Positions 50,305-60,805 of a stretch of DNA of 64,000 nucleotides are shown here, piece after piece. The translations under genes and the position numbers were made by a program. The DNA is taken from assembly GCA_043810285.1 (NCBI GenBank), contig JBDROH010000022.1, forward strand, positions 1 through 64,000, given 5' to 3'. Source of the DNA: JAGVXH01 sp043810285 (GTDB lineage Archaea > Nanobdellota > Nanobdellia > Pacearchaeales > GW2011-AR1). The notes below the pieces were generated by a model. It worked only from the letters and a program-made list of their open reading frames with translations, did no database searches and had not been told where the DNA came from. How positions within the stretch are numbered: position 1 is the first letter of the stretch; each line of letters begins with the position of its first letter.

Positions 50305-51090
50305 ATGGAAAAAATCCCCCAAGATATAATTGGTGACATCGCACTCTTGAAATTTCCAAGACGAACACCTTGGTTAATAAAAAAACTAAAAGCAAGAAAA
50401 TTTTTAATAGAACATAAAACTCTAAAAACTGTCCTAGAAAAAACCGAGGGATTCTCTGGAGAACTTCGAACATTAAAAACAAAACATCTCGCTGGCATCA
50501 AAACAAAAGAAGCTACTTATAAAGAAAATGACTGTATATTCAAGTATAACGTAGATGAATCTTACTTTTCACCGAGACTATCAAATGAAAGAAAAGTAAT
50601 AGCTGACGAAGTAGTTAAGATATCTAAAAAGAAAGGAACAAAAATTCTCGTAATGTTCGCAGGCATTTCTCCTTACCCTATTGTCATAGCCAAAAAGCTA
50701 AAACAATCAGGAAAACAAATAACAATAATTTCTAATGAATTAAACAAAAAAGCAAATATTGCAGGAAGGAAAAATATTGTCCTAAACAAACTACAAAATA
50801 TAATAACGCTTATAGAAGGGGATGCAAAAAAACTCTCAACAAAATTAAAAGAAAAATTTGACATTATTCTAATGCCACGACCAAATCTAGAAGATACTTT
50901 TCTAGAAACTGCACTTAAACTTTCAAAAAAAGGAACGATAATTTTCTACCACGGCTTCGGAACAAAAGAAGAAGTCCTTAATGAAATAGAAAAAAATACT
51001 AGAAATAAAATAGAAAAAATTTCAATAAGAAAAGCCGGCGACATTGGACCTTACAAGTACCGTTGGCAAGCAAGATTTAAAGTTAAATAG
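50305..51090 (+). CDS. trm5: Trm5-type tRNA (guanine-37-N1) methyltransferase
   Basis: It makes m1G37 (and, in some archaea, wyosine intermediates), preventing frameshifts. Seen: IPQDIIGDIALLKFP at the start of domain D2, then DESYFSPRLSNERKVIADEV in part (YFSPRLSNER), the SAM site VMFAGISPYPIVIAKK and the catalytic MPRPNLEDTF. It lacks the D1 domain found before D2 in some Trm5 groups. Length 261. Confidence 0.92.
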   Translation: MEKIPQDIIGDIALLKFPRRTPWLIKKLKARKFLIEHKTLKTVLEKTEGFSGELRTLKTKHLAGIKTKEATYKENDCIFKYNVDESYFSPRLSNERKVIADEVVKISKKKGTKILVMFAGISPYPIVIAKKLKQSGKQITIISNELNKKANIAGRKNIVLNKLQNIITLIEGDAKKLSTKLKEKFDIILMPRPNLEDTFLETALKLSKKGTIIFYHGFGTKEEVLNEIEKNTRNKIEKISIRKAGDIGPYKYRWQARFKVK

Positions 51091-51140
51091 AAACAGGTAA
51101 AACTATAAATTTCCCAACAGCAACTTTTTTCACAAAAATA

Positions 51141-51761
51141 TTAATTTAAATTTTCCTTCATTAAAAATCTTCTATAAGTTTCTGGAGTATTATCTTTTTT
51201 TAGTTGTTCCAAATGAGGTTCAAATGAATAATATTTAAAAACTTTTGAAAGGCCCTCTGGAGAAACAACACCCAAACTTTTAAGGGGATATTCAAAAGGA
51301 TCAAGTTGATAAGCATCAATCCGCGTCTCATAAAGTTTATACCTATCATTAAACCTATCCACAAATTTTCCTTCCTTAAATTTCGTTTTATTTAGAACCA
51401 CGTATTCTGCAAAGTGAAGTTTATAATCAATAAATAACTCAACAGCAAAATGAACCTCGGAATACTTCTTATAAGGTTGCTTCAATTCTTCTATCACTAA
51501 AGTTACATCAAAACCATTTTTCTTTAAAATTTCTACTAAAAGAAAAGTATAATCTGCACACGGATTCATATAACAAGTATGCCTATCTTTCAAAATCTCC
51601 GCAACAGTTCTTCTTCCAAATTTTTCTTCAAGTTGCTTATTAGTCCATTTCCTTTTTTCAATATTCCCTCTTACCCAATTCATAGACTTTAATACTGTTT
51701 CTTTTTGGCTTCCAATAAAACTAGGCAACTCTAACTTTTTTTCAAGTACAATAGACTTCAT
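51141..51761 (-). CDS. Hypothetical protein with possible transglutaminase-like core, 206 aa
   Basis: A conserved-looking segment LKDRHTCYMNPCADYTFLLV (about residues 57-76) is followed by an SEVHFAVELF strand. This Cys...His order is like papain-fold transglutaminase-like proteins. The evidence is motif-level only. The protein is soluble, with no signal peptide. It is convergent with trm5 and shares an intergenic promoter zone with dphB. Confidence 0.4.
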   Translation of the reverse strand: MKSIVLEKKLELPSFIGSQKETVLKSMNWVRGNIEKRKWTNKQLEEKFGRRTVAEILKDRHTCYMNPCADYTFLLVEILKKNGFDVTLVIEELKQPYKKYSEVHFAVELFIDYKLHFAEYVVLNKTKFKEGKFVDRFNDRYKLYETRIDAYQLDPFEYPLKSLGVVSPEGLSKVFKYYSFEPHLEQLKKDNTPETYRRFLMKENLN

Positions 51762-51960
51762 AAGATTCTCCTAAGTTTGTTCCTTGACAGAACTCTATAC
51801 AAAATTTAAGAGCAAATATCTTATTTAAATCCTTCTAATAACTACTTTTTCGGGACTAAACTAAGGATAACATTTGTGTATAATAAATACTTCACAATAA
51901 GCTATAAGTCTAACCTTAGTTAAACAATAACCTTAAAACCCTAATCTTCCCAAAATAAAT

Positions 51961-52695
51961 ATGACATTTTACTTGATAGGAATAGGTCTAAATAAAAATT
52001 CAATCTCGGCTGAGGCTTTAGAAATTCTAAAAACTTGTGACAAAAGATACTTAGAAAACTACACTGTAAACTTCCCATACAGTCTAAAAGAATTAGAAGA
52101 AGCAATGGGGTTAAAACTTATTGAATTGAAAAGGGAAGTAATAGAAAACGAAACGATTATTAAAGAAGCAAAAGACAAAAACATAGCCTTATTGATATAT
52201 GGAGATTCGCTATCTGCAACAACCCACATTCAATTAATTCTCGAATGTAAAAAACAGGAAATTAAATCACAAATTTTTCATAACACTTCAATCATAACAG
52301 CTATCGCAGAAACTGGACTTCAACTTTACAAATTTGGAAAAACCGCTTCAATGCCCAACTGGAAAGAACATACAAATAAACCAACTTCTTTTATGAATTA
52401 CATTAAGGAAAATCAATCAATAAAAGCACACACCTTAATATTAACAGATATAGGACTTGAAATAGTAAACGCAGTTAATCAATTAAAAGAAGCTTCAGAA
52501 AAAGAAAATATAAAATTTCCAGAAAAAATCATTGCTTGCTCAAACATGGGAACCCAAAATCAAAAAATATTCTACGACACTCCAGACAACCTAGAAAAAA
52601 TAGAAATAAAAATGCCGTTTTGTCTAATCATTCCGAGTGAAATGCATTTTCTCGAAGAAGAGGCTTTAGAAAATTTAAAAGATAAACTTAAATAA
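51961..52695 (+). CDS. dphB: Diphthine synthase
   Basis: It methylates the modified histidine of EF-2 on the way to diphthamide. Motifs of the family: FYLIGIGLNKNSISAEAL, KRYLENYT, LIYGDSLSATTHIQLILE in part (GDSLSATTH) and SIITAIAETGLQLYKFGKTAS in part. Length 244 is typical (about 265). The target EF-2 gene lies 6 kb away. IleRS starts 20 bases after the stop. Confidence 0.92.
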   Translation: MTFYLIGIGLNKNSISAEALEILKTCDKRYLENYTVNFPYSLKELEEAMGLKLIELKREVIENETIIKEAKDKNIALLIYGDSLSATTHIQLILECKKQEIKSQIFHNTSIITAIAETGLQLYKFGKTASMPNWKEHTNKPTSFMNYIKENQSIKAHTLILTDIGLEIVNAVNQLKEASEKENIKFPEKIIACSNMGTQNQKIFYDTPDNLEKIEIKMPFCLIIPSEMHFLEEEALENLKDKLK

Positions 52696-52715
52696 TTCAA
52701 TCATAACAAACTAAT

Positions 52716-55508
52716 ATGGCAAAAGAATTCAGTGAAGAAGAAATTTTGAAGTTTTGGGAAAAGAAAGAAATCTATCAAAAATCTAAAAAGAAAAATGTGA
52801 ACGGAGAAAAGTTCTATATGATGGATGGACCTCCATACGCAACAGGACACATTCATATGGGTACAGCCCTAAATAAAATTTCTAAAGATATCGCCATGCG
52901 AGCACAAAGACTCCAAGGAAAAAATGTATTTGATAGATGTGGATATGATACACATGGAGTCCCAATAGAATTTAAAGTGGAAAAAGAAATAGGGGCAAAA
53001 ACTAAACAAGATATTGAAAAATTTGGAGTAAAAAAATTTGTAGAAAAATGCAAAGAATATGCAACTAAGTTTATAGGAATAATGGGACCCGAATTTAGAA
53101 ACTTAGGAGTTTGGATGGACTTCGATAATCCATATCTTACACTAGACACTGAATACATAGAAACAATTTGGGACACTTTCAAAATTGCCGATGAGAAAAA
53201 TCTCCTTTATTTAGGAAAATACCCTGTACATAATTGTCCTCGTTGTGCAACCGCAGTTTCCTTCAACGAAATTGAATATGCAAAACAAACAGACACCTCC
53301 ATCTTCGTAAAATTTCCATTAAAAGATAAAAAAAATACTTACCTAATTATTTGGACCACAACACCTTGGACCCTCCCAGGGAATACAGGAGTTATGGTAA
53401 ACCCTGATATAGATTACCAACAAATAGAATTATCCTCGGGGGAAAATTGGATTATGGCTAAAGACCTTGTTCCAGAAATAATGGCAAAATTAGAAATGGG
53501 TTTCACACCTAAGGGGGAATTCAAGGGAAACAAAATGGTTGGATGGACTTACGAAAATGCACTATCAAAACATTTGAAATTAAAACTAAAAGATGCATAT
53601 AGAGTCATTCCCTCATCAAGATATGTAACAATCGAAGAAGGAACCGGCCTTGTACATTGTGCACCTGGTCACGGAAAAGAAGATTATGAAGTTGGAATTA
53701 AAGCAGGCATTGATGCTCCCTGCCCAGTAGACCTTAATGGATTGTTAACAGAAGAAGCAGGGAAATATGCTGGCAAAAAAGCAAGAGTTGTCGATGCAGA
53801 AATAATCGAAGACCTTGAAAAAGAAAAAGCTCTCGTCTATAAATTCCCCTACACTCATGATTATCCACTATGTTGGAGATGCAAATCCCCCCTTCTAATG
53901 ATTTCACAACCACAATGGTTCCTAAAAATTTCAAGCATACAAAAACAAATTCTCAAGGAAAACGAAAAAACTAACTGGTCTCCAAAATGGATGCAACTAA
54001 GAATGAAAGCTTGGTTAGAAGGAATTTCTGACTGGCCAATCTCAAGAAAAAGATACTGGGGAACACCATTACCAATTTGGACCTGTAACAAATGTGAGGA
54101 AAGAAAAGTAGTTGGTTCATTAAAGGAATTAGAAAAAATTTCCGGAGAAAAAATTAAAGGAATTCACAAACCAGAAATAGACGCGGTGAAAATAAAATGC
54201 TCTTGTGGGGGGGAAATGTCAAGGGTCAATGAAGTCTTAGACGTTTGGTTTGACTCAGGAGTTTCAAGTTGGGCAGCACTAAATTATATGAAAGACCAAA
54301 CACAATTCAAAAAATTCTGGCCAGCAAACTTGAATCTCGAAGGAAAAGACCAAATTCGGGGTTGGTGGAACTCCCAATTTATTTTATCGCACATAAAATT
54401 CGATAAAAAACCATTTGAAAATATCTTAGTTCATGGAATGGTTTTAGATTTAAATAAAAAAAAGATGTCTAAATCAGACGGAAATGCTATTACTCCTACA
54501 GATATTATCAAACAATATAATCGAGATTTTTTAAGATACTACTTCGCGAAAATTTCTAAGGGAGAGGACTTCTCCTTCCAAGAAAGAGAATTTAAAGACA
54601 TAAGAAAAGTATTCACAATGATTCCAAATATAACGAATTTTGTAAGCCAATTAGACGGATCAAAAAACAAACAAACCCTCGAAGACAAATGGATTTCATC
54701 CAGATTCAATAGAACAATCGAAGAAGTGACTACCGCCTACGATAATTTTAATTTTCCAGAAGTCACAAAGCTTCTAGAAGATTTTCTCATAAATGACCTA
54801 TCAAGAACTTATATTAAGATAATCCGAGAGAGAGCAAATGAAACAAAAGAGTTACTTGAAGAAATTTTAATTGGAGTTATAAAACTTTTCGCACCAATAG
54901 CCCCATTTATAACTGAGAAAATCTGGCAAAATCTTTTAGAAAAAAAGGAAGTAAGTGAAGAATCCATTCATTTATCTCTCCTTCCCAAGGTTAACAAAAA
55001 TAAAGTGAATAATGAGTTAGAAGAAGAATTTAGCACAACATTTAGACTAATAGAAGAAGGTTTAGCAAAGAGAAACCAAGCACAAATAGGATTAAAATGG
55101 CCCCTTGCAAAAGCAACAATTAAATCTCCAAAAAAACTTAATAAAGAATTGGATATCATTATCAAGAATCAATTAAATATAAAAGAACTAATTTACAAAA
55201 CCAGTAATACTTTAGAAATAATCCTAGACACAAAACTTACACCAGAATTAGAAGCTGAAGGTTTTGCTAGAGAGATAGCAAGAAAAATTCAAGCAGCGAG
55301 GAAAAAAGCAGAATTAGTAACGACAGATATAATTGAATTAGAAATATTTTCAGAATTCAAGGATAAGTTAAAGACACATCAAGACTTTATAAAAGAGAGA
55401 GTTGGAGCAAAAAATATTTCATTTAACAAATCTGGAAAAAAATTTAGTTACTCTGAAGAGGGTAAAATCAAAGAGAAAACATTCATAATCCAATTTAATA
55501 GAATTTAA
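52716..55508 (+). CDS. ileS: Isoleucyl-tRNA synthetase
   Basis: Class I synthetase of 930 residues with the HIGH-type motif PPYATGHIHMGTALNK and KMSKSDGN. Also seen: CP1 editing domain (IWTTTPWTLPGNTG, GTGLVHCAPGHGKEDY in part), WFLKIS, SRKRYWGTPLPIW and WFDSGVSSWAAL. Zinc-binding CNKCEE and CSCGGEM lie between. The C-terminal anticodon domain follows. Somewhat shorter than bacterial/archaeal versions (about 1,000-1,050), due to a reduced C-terminus. Confidence 0.96.
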   Translation: MAKEFSEEEILKFWEKKEIYQKSKKKNVNGEKFYMMDGPPYATGHIHMGTALNKISKDIAMRAQRLQGKNVFDRCGYDTHGVPIEFKVEKEIGAKTKQDIEKFGVKKFVEKCKEYATKFIGIMGPEFRNLGVWMDFDNPYLTLDTEYIETIWDTFKIADEKNLLYLGKYPVHNCPRCATAVSFNEIEYAKQTDTSIFVKFPLKDKKNTYLIIWTTTPWTLPGNTGVMVNPDIDYQQIELSSGENWIMAKDLVPEIMAKLEMGFTPKGEFKGNKMVGWTYENALSKHLKLKLKDAYRVIPSSRYVTIEEGTGLVHCAPGHGKEDYEVGIKAGIDAPCPVDLNGLLTEEAGKYAGKKARVVDAEIIEDLEKEKALVYKFPYTHDYPLCWRCKSPLLMISQPQWFLKISSIQKQILKENEKTNWSPKWMQLRMKAWLEGISDWPISRKRYWGTPLPIWTCNKCEERKVVGSLKELEKISGEKIKGIHKPEIDAVKIKCSCGGEMSRVNEVLDVWFDSGVSSWAALNYMKDQTQFKKFWPANLNLEGKDQIRGWWNSQFILSHIKFDKKPFENILVHGMVLDLNKKKMSKSDGNAITPTDIIKQYNRDFLRYYFAKISKGEDFSFQEREFKDIRKVFTMIPNITNFVSQLDGSKNKQTLEDKWISSRFNRTIEEVTTAYDNFNFPEVTKLLEDFLINDLSRTYIKIIRERANETKELLEEILIGVIKLFAPIAPFITEKIWQNLLEKKEVSEESIHLSLLPKVNKNKVNNELEEEFSTTFRLIEEGLAKRNQAQIGLKWPLAKATIKSPKKLNKELDIIIKNQLNIKELIYKTSNTLEIILDTKLTPELEAEGFAREIARKIQAARKKAELVTTDIIELEIFSEFKDKLKTHQDFIKERVGAKNISFNKSGKKFSYSEEGKIKEKTFIIQFNRI

Positions 55509-55594
55509 TTAGCGTCGATAAAATTGCTTTTTCACCCCTCTAGTCCGAGACAATTCAAAGAAACATTTAAATACTATTCTACATTAAAACAATT

Positions 55595-56401
55595 ATGATT
55601 GTCAAGGAAGAATTTTTAAGCAGGCTGAGAAAAATATTTGATCTTAATTTATATGAAGTAAAAGTTTGGACAGCACTTCTATCTCGAGGAACTTCCACTG
55701 CAGGAGAGCTCTCTTCAATTTCTGATGTACCCCGTTCTAGAACATATGATATCCTCGAATCCCTTGAAAAGAAAGGATTTATTGTAATGAAACTTGGTAA
55801 ACCAATCAAATTCGTTGCACTAAAACCTGAAGAAGTAATTGAACGAGTAAAAAAGAACCTCGTGGTTACTGCAAGAGAAAAATCACAAAGATTAGAAAAA
55901 CTAAAAAGTGAAGATATTCTTGAGGAACTAACAGGTATATTTTCTGAGGGTATTAAATATGTTGAATCAACAGACTTATCTGGAGCCTTAAAAGGAAGAC
56001 AAAATATTTACAATCATCTTGATATGTTGATAAGAGAAGCACAAAAGACTATTATACTTGTAACAACTGCAGATGGTTTAAGCAGAAAGTTAGAAATTCT
56101 TTTACCAAGTTTAGAAAAAGCAAAAAAACGAGGAGTTACAATAAGAATCTCCGCACCGATAAATGCGGAAAATAAACAAGTTGCAAAAGATTTTTCAAAA
56201 GTTGCCGAAGTTAAGGATATGGGAGCTCTTCGAGCAAGATTTATGGTAATTGATGGTGAGCAATTAATGTTTATGCTTCTAAATGATGAAGAGGTTCATC
56301 CAAATTATGATGTTGGAGTTTGGCTAAACACAGAATTCTTCGCTCAAGCCTTGGAACAATTATTTGAAATAGCTTGGAACAATTTTAAAGCGATTAAATA
56401 A
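55595..56401 (+). CDS. TrmB-family transcriptional regulator
   Basis: The N-terminal winged helix (LYEVKVWTALLSRGTSTAGEL, followed by VPRSRTYDILESLEKKGF) is typical of TrmB proteins. The C-terminal half (about residues 105-268) is a PLD-like effector domain (TADGLSRKLEILLPSLEKA) that in sugar regulators binds the ligand. A clear TATA box (ACATTTAAATACT) lies about 30 nt upstream. The glycolytic operon is 12 kb away and could be a target, but there is no direct evidence. Confidence 0.85.
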   Translation: MIVKEEFLSRLRKIFDLNLYEVKVWTALLSRGTSTAGELSSISDVPRSRTYDILESLEKKGFIVMKLGKPIKFVALKPEEVIERVKKNLVVTAREKSQRLEKLKSEDILEELTGIFSEGIKYVESTDLSGALKGRQNIYNHLDMLIREAQKTIILVTTADGLSRKLEILLPSLEKAKKRGVTIRISAPINAENKQVAKDFSKVAEVKDMGALRARFMVIDGEQLMFMLLNDEEVHPNYDVGVWLNTEFFAQALEQLFEIAWNNFKAIK

Positions 56402-56416
56402 TTCTAAATTGGCTCA

Positions 56417-56983
56417 TTAAGAAAAACCTTCAATCAACTTAGCTTCCCTAAACAAACCAAGTGCCTTATATGTCGAGAGCAATTTCTGTTTTATCTCTGA
56501 TTTCTCAACTTCCTCTAAATCCATCTTAATCAATCGCTCATAAAATTTCGCCGCATGTGCTTTCTTTCCCTTACGTTCCAATTCATGTGCAGAGATAAGA
56601 TAAACATTTTTTCGAGCCAACTTTACCTTCATTCTCTGCTCAACATTCGCATCACGTCCTGCCCGAACAAACATATCATCAGCGTCGTCAACTTTGCCAA
56701 CCCTCGAAAACAACTCCGCCGCAGTTATATAACTATCAATCTTATCTCTAAACGAAATCTCCATCCCAGCTTTATTCGCCATCGCTTTCGCTGACTTTTC
56801 AAACATTCCTCGCTCTTCATACAACCCCGCTAACTCCTTCCATAAAAATCGCTTAATCTCAAAACTAAAACTCGTAGCCTTCAACACCGACTCCAAATAA
56901 TTAATCTTATTCAACGCCGTGTCCATCTCCGCCAACCTACCTTCAATCTCCTCAACCGTCCTCTCACGCACTTGAATTACCAT
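56417..56983 (-). CDS. TPR-like helical repeat protein, 188 aa
   Basis: A series of paired helices with TPR-like residues (LWKELAGLYEERGMFEKSAKA, ITAAELFSRVGKVDDADDMF in parts, HAAKFYERLIKMDLEE) suggests a scaffold for protein contacts. No enzyme motif and no signal peptide. Divergence from neighbours: convergent to the TrmB regulator and upstream of the EF-1 alpha terminator. Confidence 0.6.
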   Translation of the reverse strand: MVIQVRERTVEEIEGRLAEMDTALNKINYLESVLKATSFSFEIKRFLWKELAGLYEERGMFEKSAKAMANKAGMEISFRDKIDSYITAAELFSRVGKVDDADDMFVRAGRDANVEQRMKVKLARKNVYLISAHELERKGKKAHAAKFYERLIKMDLEEVEKSEIKQKLLSTYKALGLFREAKLIEGFS

Positions 56984-57059
56984 AAGAGGAAAAACTATAA
57001 GGAGTTTTTAAGAATTTATGTGTTTCATTTAACCCAAATAACTAATAAAAAAGTCTTAA

Positions 57060-57084
57060 CCCTTGGAAGGAAATCCTCCAAGGG
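57060..57084 (-). terminator. Hairpin plus T run after EF-1 alpha
   Basis: Perfect 8-base arms CCCTTGGA / TCCAAGGG (57060-57067 and 57077-57084) with an inner GG/CC pair. On the minus strand the hairpin is followed by TTAAGACTTTTTTATT. It lies 39-63 bases beyond the EF-1 alpha stop, as expected for the end of a highly expressed operon. Archaea mainly use T runs, so the hairpin may stabilise the mRNA 3' end. Confidence 0.65.
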
Positions 57085-57122
57085 ATATATTACAAAAAAA
57101 TAAAAAAGAGGTCTAATCGACC

Positions 57123-58409
57123 TTAAAGTTTCTTTTCAACAAGAGACTTGCAAACACCTGCTGCGACTGTAACACCTGCGTCTCGGATAGCGAATCGAGC
57201 CATGTATGGATTATCTCCAACTGCCTCAAGTACTAAATTTCCGATCGGCTTGATTCTAACAATAGCAACGTCCCCATTCTTCAAAAAGTCTGGGTTTTCT
57301 TGTGCAACCTGTCCCGTAGCTGGATCCAACTTCGCTTTGATTTCTACAAATTGACATGGAACCTGAGCAGTATGAACATGGAAAACTGGTGTGTAGCCCT
57401 TAGCAATAACTGTCGGATGATTAATCACGGCAATCTGTGCTTCGAACTCTTCAACAATCTTCGCAGGATTAGCAGCATCACAAATAACATCTCCTCGAGC
57501 AATATCTTTCTTAGCAACTCCTCTGATGCTTATACCGACATTATCTCCAGCTTCACCTTCTTTTAACTGTTCATGGTGAGCTTCAATACTTCGGACTTCG
57601 CCAGTTATTCCAGTTCCAGTTCGACCAGGTAATATAATAACCTTCTGACCTATTTTCATAATACCGGTTTCAATCTTTCCTACAGGAACAGTACCGATAC
57701 CAGTAATATCATAAACATCTTGAATAGGCATTCGCATTGGTAGACCAGTCGGCTTTTCTGGAGCAGGAAACTTATCAATCTGTTCCAAAATAGTAGGACC
57801 CTTATACCAAGGCATCTTATCTGACTTTTTAGCGATATTATCTCCCATCAAAGCAGAACCTGCTAAGAACGGAACCATATCAGGTTTGTAACCTGCTTGC
57901 TTGATAACTGCAGAAACTTCTTCCACAACTTTCTTGAATTTCTCTTCTGAATAATTAACAACATCCATTTTGTTTACCAAAACAGCGAGCGACTTAACTC
58001 CCATAGTTCGAAGCAACCAAACGTGCTCCTTAGTCTGGGGTTGAACTCCACCATCGACAGAAACTGTCAAAAAAGCTGCATCTGCTTGCGAAGCACCAGT
58101 AATCATATTCTTAACGAAATCCTTGTGACCTGGAGCATCGATAATTGTAACTTCAAAATTCTTAGTCATAAGCTTTTTATAAGACAAGTTAATAGTAACT
58201 CCTCTCTCTCGCTCTTCCTTCAAATTATCCATCACATAAGCAAATTCAAACCCTGCTTTACCATGCTTTGCTGCTTCTTCCTTGTGCTTTTTCATTTCCT
58301 GTTCGGAAACTCCACCACAATCATAAAAAAGTCTTCCAACTGTAGTAGACTTCCCGTGGTCAACGTGCCCAACGAAGACAACATTCATTATTGGTTTTTC
58401 TTTAGCCAT
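57123..58409 (-). CDS. tuf: Translation elongation factor 1 alpha
   Basis: It delivers aminoacyl-tRNA to the ribosome. G motifs: VFVGHVDHGKSTTVGRL in part, DAPGHKDFVKNMITGASQ in part, NKMDVV and GSALMGDN. Archaeal-type C-terminal domains end with GVCKSLVEKKL. Length 428, complete. It follows EF-2 with a 78-base gap that has its own TATA box (GCTTATAAACC just after the EF-2 stop) so it may also be transcribed alone. Confidence 0.97.
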   Translation of the reverse strand: MAKEKPIMNVVFVGHVDHGKSTTVGRLFYDCGGVSEQEMKKHKEEAAKHGKAGFEFAYVMDNLKEERERGVTINLSYKKLMTKNFEVTIIDAPGHKDFVKNMITGASQADAAFLTVSVDGGVQPQTKEHVWLLRTMGVKSLAVLVNKMDVVNYSEEKFKKVVEEVSAVIKQAGYKPDMVPFLAGSALMGDNIAKKSDKMPWYKGPTILEQIDKFPAPEKPTGLPMRMPIQDVYDITGIGTVPVGKIETGIMKIGQKVIILPGRTGTGITGEVRSIEAHHEQLKEGEAGDNVGISIRGVAKKDIARGDVICDAANPAKIVEEFEAQIAVINHPTVIAKGYTPVFHVHTAQVPCQFVEIKAKLDPATGQVAQENPDFLKNGDVAIVRIKPIGNLVLEAVGDNPYMARFAIRDAGVTVAAGVCKSLVEKKL

Positions 58410-58487
58410 ATTTCTTAATTTTAATTTAGTTAATTTAATCTATCTTCCATCGAAGATATAATATGATATAAATTTTGGTTTATAAGC

Positions 58488-60659
58488 CTATTGATTCTCA
58501 GCCAAACCTTTTCTACTCCTAATCTGCTTAATAACTTTCGCCTGAAACTGAGTTGGTAATTTCTTAAAAGTTTGACTAACCAAAGACGAAATACCTCGTC
58601 CCTCCGTCGCACTTCGTAAATCATTACTCCACCCTATCATCTCTTGAACAGGAAGTTCTGCTCTAATTGTAACTCCAGATTCATCCTGCTGAACATCAAC
58701 TAAAGTCCCTCTTTTTGTTGAAACCAAGGAAGTTACAGCACTCATAAATTCTATAGGTGCTTCAACCTGATGAACCTGAACTGGCTCAAAAATAGCTGGA
58801 GCCGCTTTTGCAAACGCTTCCTTAATCGCCTCTCGAACTGCCGGATAAACCTGTGCCGGTCCACGATGAATAGCATCCTCATGCAACTTCATATCAACAA
58901 CTGAAATCTTCATTTTATGGCAAGGTTCTCGAGCCAATGGACCAGCGTCGACAACCTGTTCAAATGAATCTAAAAGTAACTCAATAACCTCTCCAATTTG
59001 CACAATCCCTTTAGTTCTATCCAAAAAAATACAACCCTTATACACGTCTCGATATTGCTGAGCCTCATCCCGAGGGATACCCAACCCAACTAAAGTTTCA
59101 TCTAATGCCTTATCCTTCTTTTTAATTCGTCCAGTAGGCAATTTACCTTCAACAATAGCCTCGACAATCGCATCTTCTAGCGGTTCAACACTAATAAAAA
59201 AATCATTATGCTTATTCGGGGAACGTCCAATTGCGACATCACTCACTTTCATAACTGATTCCCTAAAGACTACAATAGGAGGACCCATTTCAATATCAAG
59301 ACCTTTCTCAGTTTTAATTCTGTTCTCAATAATTTCCAAATGCAACTCGCCCATTCCAGACATCAAAGATTCTCCAGTCTCTTCATTAATTTCAATCCTC
59401 AAAGAAGGATCTTCTTTCCCAACTCGTCTCAAAACTTCAATCAGCTTCGGTAAATCCGCGGTTCTTTTTGTACTGATAGATTTTGTAACAACAGGTTCAA
59501 ATAAATGACTAATCGCCTCAAAAGGTTCAATAGGATTCCTTGAAACAGTTTCACCGACGACAACATTTCTCAAACCTACAATACCCACAATATTTCCCGC
59601 AACAACTTCATCAATCTGAAATCTTTGAGCACCTTTGTAAATAGAAACCTGCTGAACTCGTACTTTCGTTCCAGCAATATTCATATATAACTCATCCCCT
59701 TGTTTAATCGTCCCACTAAATAACCTACCACAAGCAACCTCTCCTGCATGAGGATCAACCACAATTTTAATCGGAACAAATGCCACTTCACCGTTAATAT
59801 TACAGCTCATCAAATCTTTCGCAGCTTCGCTCTCTAAATCACCATGCCAAATCTTAGGAATCCTATATGCTTGAGCAGTTACAGGATCTGGATGATTATT
59901 AATAACCATATCCAAAACAACCTCGTGGAGAGGTGCTTTTTTCGCTAACTCCTTATATGTCTCTCCACCAGCTTCGGAAGCATCAATAACTTCCTTAAAA
60001 GAAATCCCCTTCCTCTTCATATAAGGAATACTTAAAGCCCAATTATGAAAAGCCGAACCAAATGCAACAGAACCATCAGCAACATTAACTTGCCACTTCT
60101 GTTTGTATCCTTCTTCAGCAATCTGAGCAATCAACTTATTTACATCATTAATAATTTTGATAAACCTCTGTTGCATCTCTTCTGGAGTCAACTTAACTTC
60201 TCTAATCAAACGGTCAACCTTATTAATAAAAAGAATTGGTTTAACCCTCTCTTTCAAAGCCTGTCGAAGGACAGTCTCAGTCTGAGGCATAATACCTTCA
60301 GAAGCACAGCACAAAACAATCGCTCCGTCAACCGCCCTCATAGCTCGAGTAACATCACCACCAAAATCAACATGTCCAGGCGTTTCAATCAAATTAATTA
60401 AATAATCTTTTCCGTCAACACTATGAATCATCGACACTGAAGCTGAATCAATAGTAATACCTCTTTCAGTTTCATCATCATGAAAATCTAAAGTTCTAGC
60501 CTTCCCAGCCAAAGCATGACTCATCATTCCTGCACCTGCTAGGAGATTATCTGAAAAAGTCGTCTTTCCATGGTCAATATGTGCCGCAATCGCAATATTA
60601 CGAATATATTTAGGAGTTTTCTGCAATTCCTTAATTCGTGTATTTATATCGGGCGCCAT
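58488..60659 (-). CDS. fusA: Translation elongation factor 2
   Basis: This translocase of 723 residues has AAHIDHGKTTFSDNLL, ETPGHVDFGGDV and FINKVDRLI in the G domain. The domain IV tip MKLHEDAIHRGPAQV includes the histidine that becomes diphthamide (HRGPxQ context intact), matching the diphthine synthase gene at 51961. It is complete, and has its own promoter upstream. Confidence 0.97.
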   Translation of the reverse strand: MAPDINTRIKELQKTPKYIRNIAIAAHIDHGKTTFSDNLLAGAGMMSHALAGKARTLDFHDDETERGITIDSASVSMIHSVDGKDYLINLIETPGHVDFGGDVTRAMRAVDGAIVLCCASEGIMPQTETVLRQALKERVKPILFINKVDRLIREVKLTPEEMQQRFIKIINDVNKLIAQIAEEGYKQKWQVNVADGSVAFGSAFHNWALSIPYMKRKGISFKEVIDASEAGGETYKELAKKAPLHEVVLDMVINNHPDPVTAQAYRIPKIWHGDLESEAAKDLMSCNINGEVAFVPIKIVVDPHAGEVACGRLFSGTIKQGDELYMNIAGTKVRVQQVSIYKGAQRFQIDEVVAGNIVGIVGLRNVVVGETVSRNPIEPFEAISHLFEPVVTKSISTKRTADLPKLIEVLRRVGKEDPSLRIEINEETGESLMSGMGELHLEIIENRIKTEKGLDIEMGPPIVVFRESVMKVSDVAIGRSPNKHNDFFISVEPLEDAIVEAIVEGKLPTGRIKKKDKALDETLVGLGIPRDEAQQYRDVYKGCIFLDRTKGIVQIGEVIELLLDSFEQVVDAGPLAREPCHKMKISVVDMKLHEDAIHRGPAQVYPAVREAIKEAFAKAAPAIFEPVQVHQVEAPIEFMSAVTSLVSTKRGTLVDVQQDESGVTIRAELPVQEMIGWSNDLRSATEGRGISSLVSQTFKKLPTQFQAKVIKQIRSRKGLAENQ

Positions 60660-60682
60660 ATAATAATCGATTGAAAATTCAG

Positions 60683-60690
60683 TTTATAAA
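60683..60690 (-). promoter_or_regulatory. TATA box of EF-2
   Basis: TTTATAAA lies 24-31 nt upstream of the EF-2 ATG (60659) on the minus strand, standard for archaeal transcription with a very short leader. The remaining 60691-60805 region shows no other feature. Confidence 0.55.
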
Positions 60691-60805
60691 AGTTTGCATA
60701 CTAAAAGATAAAATCACCGACGACGATTGAATAAACTTCTCTCCAAAATTCAAATTAAAGATTACCTCACCAACATATATCTCAAAGTATTCTTTTGATT
60801 GCCGA